Shown here: one piece after another, positions 56,211 to 64,000 of the stretch
Position numbering within the stretch: the first letter of the stretch is position 1
How the letters are laid out: each line of letters starts with the position of its first letter
Origin: Picochlorum sp. 'celeri'
Taxonomy: Eukaryota; Chlorophyta; Trebouxiophyceae
DNA: 64,000 bases
NCBI GenBank assembly: GCA_010909725.1
Contig: JAACMV010000007.1
Location: 744,001-808,000 of the forward strand
Direction of reading: 5' to 3'
The notes under the pieces: model-generated
The model's input: the letters and a program-made list of their open reading frames with translations, nothing else
Database searches by the model: none
What the model was told of the DNA's origin: nothing
Position numbers and translations under genes: made by a program

Positions 56211-56963
56211 TCAATCAAATAATGAAAGAATATCCTTATGAATCCCTAAATCCGTATTTCTAGCTGCTTTCGGAGACCCATGGCGCTGCTCGCTGTCATG
56301 GACATCATCCAGTGAGACCAAATCCTGCGTCACATGATCACCCTCTCCTCCAACCCATTCAATATCCCCCCAAAAGGGATCTTGAACCTCCTTCTTCTCA
56401 TCCTGTATCCCTCCATCATTCTCAAAATCACCAAGCAAATCACCCACATCAGCCATGCGCTCTTGTTGTGACCCAGACACCTCCCCTCGCTCCCTCATCT
56501 CACTTCCTTGCAGAAACGGATGAGACCTATACGTTTCAATATTAAACGGCATCTTTCTATACTCAGCCTTGCAGTACTTCATATACACATATTTATCAAC
56601 AATAAACCTCTTCAACTCCAGTGCATCCACACCAGAAGGCCTCACAAACCCCCGAGGCAACGCAGCCTCCCAAAACGCATTGCTCAACGCATTCCCGACA
56701 ACAGAAACAAACTCCACCTGCTCTGGCAACCACGTATCAAGCGTCGTCGATCGAACCTGAGACACATGAACCCCCAGGCTCCTATGAATTCCAGAGCAGT
56801 TGAGACACAGAAAACAACCCAACGACACCGACGCCCACGTCGGACCCTTTGAATGACAATCAACACAAAATCTATTCTCGTCACGCTTCAGTAATCCCCG
56901 CAAAATCTCTTTATGCCGCTCACTCTCAGATTGAGAAACCAATTGCTTGGCGTTTCTGCTCAT
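56211..56963 (-). CDS. ArfGAP-domain protein (SMAP/AGD15-like)
   Basis: Intronless, 250 aa, ATG start. The ArfGAP C4 zinc finger is [24 protein letters not shown] with the catalytic Arg in [15 protein letters not shown]. Then [18 protein letters not shown], the LxRF-like region and [14 protein letters not shown] complete the domain. The tail is acidic with a clathrin-box-like end (HKDILSLFD). It acts on small Arf GTPases in Golgi and endosomal vesicle traffic. Confidence 0.93.
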   Translation of the reverse strand: MSRNAKQLVSQSESERHKEILRGLLKRDENRFCVDCHSKGPTWASVSLGCFLCLNCSGIHRSLGVHVSQVRSTTLDTWLPEQVEFVSVVGNALSNAFWEAALPRGFVRPSGVDALELKRFIVDKYVYMKYCKAEYRKMPFNIETYRSHPFLQGSEMRERGEVSGSQQERMADVGDLLGDFENDGGIQDEKKEVQDPFWGDIEWVGGEGDHVTQDLVSLDDVHDSEQRHGSPKAARNTDLGIHKDILSLFD

Positions 56964-57149
56964 TCTTTCTTTCTTCTTTTACAGATTCTTCTCCTTGTAA
57001 TGATTGTCATCACCAAGGCATTCTATGGAATCTACTTACTTTATGTATGTACAATTGAAAATAACATGCAGAAATGATTCACCATCGGCTACAGCACTGA
57101 GCAATGAGTTTCTTGAATAAAACAATAAAATCCTTCGACTCGCGCGAGT

Positions 57150-57787
57150 ATGCTTCCTTCCCGATCGTTGTTCTCAGACGCATACGCAAAACAAAGATTT
57201 GCAGACTACTGTAAGAAACGCGGGACCATCACCATGTATCTCGCAGCAACAGCATCCTCTCGTGCTGTTGGGTATCGACACCTTGGGGGACTGAAAACAC
57301 CCAATACCGGTCGCCATGTCTCCACCCGAATCCATTCCAATGATCCTAAAATAACACGAGAATACAGAGAAGACGATGACACAGTCATTCCAGCTTCCTC
57401 GAGCTCTCCAGAATCACCCGACACGAGTGGACAAGGGCAGTCACAGTATGTGGACGAACTCCCAGAGGTATGATCACATCCATGGATACTCTATATATAG
57501 AGAGAAAGACATGATATTATTGAGATCTATACCACTCTACTCTGCAGGTTCCTAGGACTGAGATGTCGGATGCTATGAAAGAAAAGCTCAGAAGAGAGTA
57601 CTATGGTCTTGGTGGCAGCCCCAACAAGGTATTGTGTGTGTGTCTCATGTCCTCATGCTTGAGCTAGAGAAATATGACATGCTGTTCATCCCCCCCTGTG
57701 CAGGCCATGGGTAGTAATTTGTTCTTAAACATCATCCTGATTGTGTCATTCTTGGCAATTCTGTCAGCCGCGCTTGGCTATTTGTAG
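57150..57787 (+). CDS. small plastid-type membrane protein, unknown
   Basis: Three exons (57150-57467, 57548-57628, 57704-57787) joined in phase 0 across 80- and 75-bp introns; 160 aa. The N-terminus is a long Ser/Arg/Ala-rich transit-like segment. The mature part reads VPRTEMSDAMKEKLRREYYG then LGGSPNKAMGSNLF and ends in one membrane helix (LNIILIVSFLAILSAALGYL). The REYYGLGGSP-type motif plus terminal helix occurs in unnamed plastid proteins of green algae and plants. Its stop is directly followed by the repeat region. Confidence 0.75.
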
Positions 57788-57888
57788 TAAAATAGGATTG
57801 GTGTTTCATTCAAAGCAACGAAGAAGCAAGGGCAATCATCTGTTTTTTATGCTACCATAAATATACAAATTTAGTAACATTCTATGTT
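57786..57888. repeat. 103-bp direct repeat, copy R1
   Basis: Starts at the stop codon of the preceding gene and repeats at 57928-58030 with a single mismatch. The copies are separated by 39 bp. Confidence 0.95.
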
Positions 57889-57927
57889 AATAATTGATCA
57901 AAGATCGTAGTGTTTCTGAACAAAACG
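57889..57927 (+). repeat. 39-bp segment identical to sequence just upstream of the LINE ORF1
   Basis: Matches 59893-59931 with one mismatch (A for T). It lies between the two 103-bp repeats. Confidence 0.9.
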
Positions 57928-58030
57928 AGTAAAATAGGATTGGTGTTTCATTCAAAGCAACGAAGAAGCAAGGGGAATCATCTGTTTTTTATGCTACCAT
58001 AAATATACAAATTTAGTAACATTCTATGTT
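57928..58030. repeat. 103-bp direct repeat, copy R2
   Basis: Second copy, offset exactly 142 bp from R1. One substitution (C/G) near the centre. Confidence 0.95.
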
Positions 58031-58175
58031 TGAAAACGCACCTACCAATGCTCAAAAACCTATTCATCGTTCATTTATATTTATTTCATTTATATTACAT
58101 TCAATATTATAACAGCATGACATTCGTCATTTACTACTGTATGTATTCCGGAGATCTGAAAAGGATTTACCCCTA

Positions 58176-58201
58176 CCTCTGCAGCTGCAGAGGCAGCTGC
58201 C
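58176..58201. repeat. overlapping palindromes at the upstream edge of the array
   Basis: 58176-58193 is a perfect 18-bp palindrome (CCTCTGCAGCTGCAGAGG); it overlaps a second, 10-bp one (GGCAGCTGCC, 58192-58201). Twenty bases later the tandem array begins. Confidence 0.85.
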
Positions 58202-58220
58202 TGGCATACCCTATATAGCC

Positions 58221-59640
58221 CAGGGTCAAATGCAGGTAATTCTTCCCCTCTTTTAGACTCCTCCCAACAAGGGTGGTGCCAGATGGGAACCGATGATACA
58301 AGGTCGATACCCCATATTCTGTCAAGAGCTGTTTGTATTTGAGATTAATAGTCCCAATTACTTGACCAATCAATCCCAAATGGTGGAGGCCGTGGGCGCT
58401 GGTATGTTTTAGAGCGCATTTCCACGCTGATCCTATTACCGCCCTCTCATGCGCGTACATGCCCGCTCATGCTGCCGACCATGCGTCCTCCACAAGCTGA
58501 GCCCCAAATGGAATCCATATTTGAGGAGGAGCGATTTCAGGAGTAATCTGTCTCTCAAATATGCCAGGGTCAAATGCAGGTAATTCTTCCCCATTCTCTT
58601 TTTTTAGACACTCCTCCCAACAAGGGTGGTGCCAGATGGGAACCGATGATACAAGGTCGATACCCCATATTCTGTCAAGAGCTGTTTGTATTTGAGATTA
58701 ATAGTCCCAATTACTTGACCAATCAATCCCAAATGGTGGAGGCCGTGGGCGCTGGTATGTTTTAGAGCGCATTTCCACGCTGATCCTATTACCGCCCTCT
58801 CATGCGCGTACATGCCCGCTCATGCTGCCGACCATGCGTCCTCCACAAGCTGAGCCCCAAATGGAATCCATATTTGAGGAGGAGCGATTTCAGGAGTAAT
58901 CTGTCTCTCAAATATGCCAGGGTCAAATGCAGGTAATTCTTCCCCATTCTCTTTTTTTAGACACTCCTCCCAACAAGGGTGGTGCCAGATGGGAACCGAT
59001 GATACAAGGTCGATACCCCATATTCTGTCAAGAGCTGTTTGTATTTGAGATTAATAGTCCCAATTACTTGACCAATCAATCCCAAATGGTGGAGGCCGTG
59101 GGCGCTGGTATGTTTTAGAGCGCATTTCCACGCTGATCCTATTACCGCCCTCTCATGCGCGTACATGCCCGCTCATGCTGCCGACCATGCGTCCTCCACA
59201 AGCGAGCCCCAAATGGAATCCATATTTGAGGAGGAGCGATTTCAGGAGTAATCTGTCTCTCAAATATGCCAGGGTCAAATGCAGGTAATTCTTCCCCATT
59301 CTCTTTTTTTAGACACTCCTCCCAACAAGGGTGATGCCAGATGGGAACCGATGATACAAGGTCGATACCCCATATTCTGTCAAGAGCTGTTTGTATTTGA
59401 GATTAATAGTCCCAATTACTTGACCAACCAATCCCAAATGGTGGAGGCCGTGGGCGCTGGTATGTTTTAGAGCGCATTTCCACGCTGATCCTATTACCGC
59501 CCTCTCATGCGCGTACATGCCCGCTCATGCTGCCGACCATGCGTCCTCCACAAGCGAGCCCCAAATGGAATCCATATTTGAGGAGGAGCGATTTCAGGAG
59601 TAATCTGTCTCTCAAATATGCCAGGGTCAAATGAAGGTAA
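58221..59640. repeat. tandem array of ~352-bp units (four plus a fragment)
   Basis: Units start with CAGGGTCAAATG at 58221, 58565, 58918, 59270 and a broken fifth at 59622. Lengths are 344, 353, 352 and 352 bp. Units 2-4 are nearly identical; unit 1 is diverged and shorter in the polypyrimidine stretch. Each unit carries a minus-strand 69-codon open frame (IGSAWKCALKHTSAHGLHHL) and, earlier, GERPQITPE-like coding-looking sequence in another frame. The array ends about 330 bp before the LINE ORF1 ATG. Confidence 0.95.
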
Positions 59641-59969
59641 TAGGGTGTAGGTATCTATATATCAAATCATATCTATATTAAAGTCAAATAAATGGTCCTA
59701 TATTTGAGAGGGAAGTTGGAACTCCAACAGACGAGTTGCACCTTGATTGATCTCCCTTGGGTTGATTGGGTGAACTTTAAGATGTTCAAAATTTTTGGGA
59801 CACCTTTTATCATAAATACAACATTTAATTGTAATTTGAATTATTATTATTGTAATATTTAAAAAATAATTCTAAAATAACACGATACTAAAAATAATTG
59901 ATCAAAGATCGTAGTGTTTCTGAACATAACGAGAAGCTCATACTCCTCATCGAGAGGCAACCTGCGACG

Positions 59970-61292
59970 ATGGCCACGGCTGTCGCCAACCTCCAGAACT
60001 TTATGGAGGCTCTGCGAGAAGCAGAAAAAGCAACAAAGTCAGCAAGAGTGACTTTCACCACCACCCTGCAGTGCGAGAATGGAGAACCGGAACGTTCGTA
60101 CATTCAAAATTTGAAGTTGCGAATCGACCGATCCATCATCTTGCACATCGAACAAGGGTTGCAAGCCTACGGAAATCAACCTTTATTGCAAGATAACATT
60201 GAAGATCCACACAAGATGATGTTCACGGAGGAGAAGATCGGCCACCACTATGCCACCAAAACAAAGACACTGAGGGTCTTCTGGAATATGTGGGTGCTGC
60301 GGGAATTTCAGCCACATTTCGGGAAAATCGTCAATGACGGGTCCTGGATGTCCTTTGAACATGAAGACAAACAGTTCCCGGTGACGGTACAGTATGAAAC
60401 TCAGACACAGACGCAACAAGCCATCTTACGGGGTGTCCCAACTCGACACCCGGAGCTGCTTCAACAGTTCTTGGGAAGTATCATGCAACACTTGGCAAAC
60501 AAAGGTAACATCTCTAAAGAAGCGGAGATAATAACATGCGCACCTCGCAGCCATACGAGGAACGCCGGAGAAATGCCAGAATACCTCCATGCAACAGAAT
60601 GGCTCATCACCTACAAGGACAACAGGCCAGGACAGAATGGCACCATCCCAGTGGGCCCAACAGGACCTGCACTGGAGTGGCAGGTACTCAGACCCCGCCG
60701 CCCACATGTCTCATTGGACACAGTACCAACCCTGGCCAACTACCCAGTGAGAGAAGTACAGTATGCCGCCATGGTGGAGAACAACGAAATCCAAACCGAC
60801 GATTTCGTGAACATCACAAGCGAGGAATTCGCAGCCCAAGTAAACCAGACACAAGAAGCACACACACAGGACACATCAGCACCCCAGCCAGCACAACAGA
60901 TGGAGGAGGACCAACAGGAGGCACCCAACACCGAAGAACACGACAACCTTGTCGACCCACAGCACACCACCGCCACCCAACAGGATGGAACAAATGAAGC
61001 TATCACACAGAGGGATGAGGGACCAAGGGAAGTCGGGAACACAGAGGACTCAGAGGATGTGGTGTCTGCAGAGACACGCACTGTGGCGAGCAACACAGCG
61101 ACGTCAGGCCTGGGCAACTCTGAAGAAGCACACAACAATCTGCAGGACCTGATGGGGGAGGAGAGCCAGAGGAGGATCACAAGAGCCTCGACCAAAAAGA
61201 GGGAGCAGCAGGGCTCACCAAAAAAGAAGCTAGCCACAGGCCCCTCACCAACGGCATCGCCTCAGAAGAAGGCGCATGCCATCCGCAAGTAA
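59970..61292 (+). CDS. LINE ORF1 protein
   Basis: 440 aa from the ATG at 59970. The N-terminal half has a predicted globular character (NLKLRIDRSIILHIEQGLQAYG, LHATEWLITYKDN). The C-terminal half is Gln/Glu/Thr-rich and disordered and ends in a basic Lys/Pro/Ser tail (KKREQQGSPKKKLATGPSP). I see no RRM, zinc knuckle or coiled coil of standard L1/Jockey ORF1 proteins; it probably binds the element RNA. Confidence 0.8.
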   Translation: MATAVANLQNFMEALREAEKATKSARVTFTTTLQCENGEPERSYIQNLKLRIDRSIILHIEQGLQAYGNQPLLQDNIEDPHKMMFTEEKIGHHYATKTKTLRVFWNMWVLREFQPHFGKIVNDGSWMSFEHEDKQFPVTVQYETQTQTQQAILRGVPTRHPELLQQFLGSIMQHLANKGNISKEAEIITCAPRSHTRNAGEMPEYLHATEWLITYKDNRPGQNGTIPVGPTGPALEWQVLRPRRPHVSLDTVPTLANYPVREVQYAAMVENNEIQTDDFVNITSEEFAAQVNQTQEAHTQDTSAPQPAQQMEEDQQEAPNTEEHDNLVDPQHTTATQQDGTNEAITQRDEGPREVGNTEDSEDVVSAETRTVASNTATSGLGNSEEAHNNLQDLMGEESQRRITRASTKKREQQGSPKKKLATGPSPTASPQKKAHAIRK

Positions 61293-61302
61293 ATCATTAT
61301 CC

Positions 61303-64000
61303 ATGATGATGAACGGCTTGAACTTCATGACATTCAACGTAAGAGGCTTGACCCCAAACAAATACAGTGCCATGATGAAGCTGTTAGAAGATCACAGGAT
61401 TGATATTGCCCTGATACAGGAAACCCATCTCAAAGGAAACACAGACGAACACAACTTTACAGAACTACTCGATAGAAACACACAAGCAGAATGGAAAACA
61501 TTTTGGCACAATGATCGCCAACACGGCAGAGCTCGAGGTACAGCAATTTGGATCCGAACCCATCGGCAAGGCAGAGCACCAATTCACCTCCACCCCAGCA
61601 CTGTGACAAGGAAAGGCATGGGCCGCATGATCCGTCTTTCACTGGACTGGTCGGGCCATAAGCTAAGAATAGGAAATGTGTATATGCCTACCACCTCCAC
61701 CTCCAACCACTGGACGATCAGCACGGCCCTGATCAACCACATCAAGAAAGATACACAGAGAACACAGGGAATCATTTATGCTGGAGACTGGAATTTTGTT
61801 GAAGACCAGACACTGGATACTACCTCCACAAAGAGAATCAACAACAAACAAGAACAATACCTCATCAGGTACTGGAAAGAAACTGTAGGGAACTCGATCA
61901 CAGAATGCCAACAGGAGACACTGAGACAGAAACACATGTACACACAACACCATGGAACCATGGAAGGAACTATTCATAGCCGCCTGGACCGCTTCTATGC
62001 CTCGTCAGACATGACCAGATATATCACACAGCCTATCAAAACGATAGAGATCCACAGCTACGGAATAGTATCAGACCATAAGCCAGTCATCATGAGCATC
62101 ATCGGGAAATTGCCCCATAAAGATGCTGCACCCGTGCAGAAAGAATACATGAAAAAGATTAAAACCGCAGCCAAATGCCACCCACTTGCAATGAAGGAGG
62201 CGAGGAACGCATTCGAGGCTTTCCTCTCCTCATTCCAAGGTGGTGTTTGGCTCTCGGAGGAAACCCAAGGGTCTCTGCCGGAAACTGACAGACATCGGAT
62301 GAGACTCGAGCAGTATCCACATATTAAACGCCAACTGGGGAAAATATGGAATCAGGCCTCGAACCAAGCAATTGAAGCACTGAAGCTGGCTTTACATCAA
62401 GCCGAGGAACAGGGCATTGACCGACACATCAAAGATTGCAAACGACAGCTCCAGCAAGGGCAACAGGCAAATCGATCGGACTCACACACGTGTATCCCAA
62501 ATGACGCAATGGACCAACTCTCTTATCAGCTGCTGATGAGACCCAAGGGGAGCAACTGCATTGGAAGCTTGACTGACCCAAAGTCACAGTATACGTACAC
62601 CAGTCCCAAAGGCATCGCAAATTGCCTGGCCAACACGATTGCAGAGGTATCAAAGCCTCCGCAAACAAATCAGGAAGCCCAGCAGGAACTGATCGATTTG
62701 ATCGCGGAGGAAGATCGCACTGTCTTCCCGACCTTTTGTGACCCCTCAGAGACAATCAGCTCACAGGAAGTCGCCAAAGCCATCAGGAAAATCCGCAACT
62801 CCTGTCCTGGAGATGATGGGTTGCAGATTATTCACTACAGAAAGTTTAGCAAATGGATGTGTCCGATCTTGGCCACCCTATTTTCCGCCATCATCGCAAG
62901 GAACGAGATGCCAGCCAAATTTCATCATGGCACGATCAGAGCCATTGAAAAGGGAGGAACCCTAACAGATCCCACCAATTATAGACCCATCACCCTACTC
63001 AATGTGGACTACAGAATCTTCGGGTTTATCCTGAAGGAGAGAATGACTTTGAGCCTCCAGAACTTGATTCCAGCAACGCAGACAGCCTTCCTGCCTGGAA
63101 GACAGTCAGCAGAAAACATATGGGCAGTACAGACCATCCCCCACCTCCTACACAGTGACAACAGAGAAGCATTGATCGCCCTATGCGACTTTCGCAAAGC
63201 CTATGACACGATTGATAGAAGCTTTCTGTTTCAGATATGCCATACACTCCAGATGCCAGACTACCTGGTGAGATGGATTCAACTCATGCTCTGGGAGACA
63301 ACCAGTAAAGTATATGCAAACCATTGCTTTTCAGACTACAGACAGTTTCATGCAGGGCTGAGACAGGGATGCCCAGCGTCCCCGCTACTCTACCTGTTAA
63401 TTGGATTTATGCTAGCTCGCCTGGTACAACACTCAGAACTGGGCATAACAATACCATGTCCACTCCAGACAGACCCAACACAGTCAGATACAGCCTTGAA
63501 GCTATGCCTTTTCCAGTTTGCTGACGACAGCAAACTCATTCTCGAAGAAGATCAGATCCCGAGGTTTAAACAGATCATGGCGCTGTTCGCTGAGGCAACA
63601 GGGCAGCACTTGAACAAGGAGAAGACAAAACTCTTGCCCATAGGCGCCCTCAAGACCCTGCACCAAAAGCAACAGATTGATGACTTCAAGGTCACAACAG
63701 AAGCAAAAATCCTAGGTGTGACACTACACTGCGGAATTGAAGCTCCGACATACCAATGGCAAAGCAAAATGTCCCAACTCCAGCAGCTCACGGATAAAAT
63801 CAAGCGTATGACAGGACTGTCCATCTTTGCAAAATTTGACCTCTTCAACAAATTTGTCACCTCCAAAGTACTCTATGCTGCAGAATTTATCTATACTCCG
63901 CCATCCATAGTCGAGGGCATTCACAAGATGGCGAGGAAGCTTTTACCACCAGATGCACCATGCTGGAAAAACGAAGCAATACAGTCGAGAGCCGATCTTG
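61303..64000 (+). CDS. LINE ORF2: AP-type endonuclease and reverse transcriptase (partial, open at window end)
   Basis: 899 uninterrupted codons from the ATG at 61303 to the last base. Endonuclease: MTFNVRGLTPNK, LIQETHLKG (catalytic Glu), YAGDWNFVED (Asp/Asn), and SDHKPV (Asp-His). Reverse transcriptase: CDFRKAYDTIDR, GLRQGCPASPLL and the active-site FADDSKLI. Both catalytic centres are intact. This is the standard target-primed reverse transcription protein of L1-like elements. Any RNase H or zinc-finger C-terminus lies beyond the window. Confidence 0.95.
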   Translation, partial: MMMNGLNFMTFNVRGLTPNKYSAMMKLLEDHRIDIALIQETHLKGNTDEHNFTELLDRNTQAEWKTFWHNDRQHGRARGTAIWIRTHRQGRAPIHLHPSTVTRKGMGRMIRLSLDWSGHKLRIGNVYMPTTSTSNHWTISTALINHIKKDTQRTQGIIYAGDWNFVEDQTLDTTSTKRINNKQEQYLIRYWKETVGNSITECQQETLRQKHMYTQHHGTMEGTIHSRLDRFYASSDMTRYITQPIKTIEIHSYGIVSDHKPVIMSIIGKLPHKDAAPVQKEYMKKIKTAAKCHPLAMKEARNAFEAFLSSFQGGVWLSEETQGSLPETDRHRMRLEQYPHIKRQLGKIWNQASNQAIEALKLALHQAEEQGIDRHIKDCKRQLQQGQQANRSDSHTCIPNDAMDQLSYQLLMRPKGSNCIGSLTDPKSQYTYTSPKGIANCLANTIAEVSKPPQTNQEAQQELIDLIAEEDRTVFPTFCDPSETISSQEVAKAIRKIRNSCPGDDGLQIIHYRKFSKWMCPILATLFSAIIARNEMPAKFHHGTIRAIEKGGTLTDPTNYRPITLLNVDYRIFGFILKERMTLSLQNLIPATQTAFLPGRQSAENIWAVQTIPHLLHSDNREALIALCDFRKAYDTIDRSFLFQICHTLQMPDYLVRWIQLMLWETTSKVYANHCFSDYRQFHAGLRQGCPASPLLYLLIGFMLARLVQHSELGITIPCPLQTDPTQSDTALKLCLFQFADDSKLILEEDQIPRFKQIMALFAEATGQHLNKEKTKLLPIGALKTLHQKQQIDDFKVTTEAKILGVTLHCGIEAPTYQWQSKMSQLQQLTDKIKRMTGLSIFAKFDLFNKFVTSKVLYAAEFIYTPPSIVEGIHKMARKLLPPDAPCWKNEAIQSRADL

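Larger units (their letters stand above)
59893..64000 (+). mobile_element. non-LTR (LINE) retrotransposon, complete ORF1, ORF2 truncated by window end
   Basis: Two consecutive frames on the plus strand: ORF1 59970-61292 and ORF2 from 61303 in the +1 frame, 10 nt after the ORF1 stop. No stop codon or frameshift is present in either, which suggests recent insertion and possible activity. The 5' boundary is uncertain: it could be at 59893 or include the tandem array from 58221. The 3' end lies outside the window. Confidence 0.92.

Noticed and set aside
58580..58607. Intron-like GTAATT...TTTTTTTAG inside each array unit
   Set aside because: At 28 nt (19 nt in unit 1) it is far shorter than any intron supported here (57 bp or more) and joins no convincing coding exons.
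60740..61237. 165-codon minus-strand frame inside LINE ORF1
   Set aside because: It is antisense to a well-supported ORF1 and its Ser/Cys/Val composition is the mirror of the Glu/Thr/Gln-rich sense strand.
1..64000. CRISPR arrays, operons and bacterial insertion sequences
   Set aside because: The contig is eukaryotic nuclear DNA with spliceosomal introns; no such structures were seen.

Overview
This is a nuclear contig from a photosynthetic eukaryote, most likely a green-lineage microalga. Green or plastid signatures are nuclear-encoded TatC, gamma-tocopherol methyltransferase, an ECF-transporter T subunit (ABCI12-like), UDP-arabinopyranose mutase (RGP), an RWP-RK factor, a four-AP2-repeat factor, two SnRK2-like kinases and a plant-type OST3/6 without CXXC. 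A selenoprotein K gene fits an alga better than a land plant, because land plants lack the selenocysteine machinery. A prasinophyte-grade or early streptophyte alga is my best guess; a host with a secondary green plastid is not excluded.

Architecture: genes are dense and on both strands, commonly 60-600 bp apart. I infer 38 introns by joining reading frames across GT-AG junctions. Most are 57-100 bp, with GTACGT/GTATGT-like donors and TGCAG acceptors, and they are strongly biased to the 5' end. The initial coding exon can be tiny: 4 nt in the TRM7 gene, 6 nt in NDPK and 19 nt in SelK. Exon coordinates are given in each entry; all are frame-consistent but none has transcript support.

Layout. 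0.5-6.6 kb: DDX6-type helicase, TatC, selenoprotein K, unknown protein. 6.8-20.7 kb: TRM7, GATA factor, mitoribosomal mS37, coiled-coil chromosomal-type protein, membrane GH5/EGF glycosidase, SET protein, plastid hydrolase, RAB3GAP1. 21-34 kb: tandem-ubiquitin-like protein, mitochondrial bL9, MYSM1-like deubiquitinase, OST3/6, 2OG oxygenase, ESF1, RGP/UAM, SWIM protein, SMARCD/BAF60. 34-46 kb: oligopeptidase B-like protease, RPC7, a plastid fibrillin-like gene with a frameshift, ABCI12, and the kinase-VTE4-kinase cluster followed by a GNAT. 46-58 kb: NDPK, CCCH-EEP nuclease, small unknowns, a CxxCxGxG protein, AP2 and RWP-RK factors, a mitochondrial-type unknown, ArfGAP and a small plastid-type membrane protein.

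57.8-64 kb is repetitive and mobile: a 103-bp direct repeat, a tandem array of about 352-bp units, and an apparently intact non-LTR (LINE) retrotransposon. Its ORF1 is complete and its ORF2 (endonuclease plus reverse transcriptase) stays open to the window edge.

The most notable discoveries are the selenoprotein K gene with a plausible SECIS element, the LINE with a monomer-like array upstream, a direct repeat flanking a 39-bp piece of LINE-associated sequence, paired SnRK2-like kinases lacking the HRD histidine, and a single-base frameshift in an otherwise conserved plastid gene.
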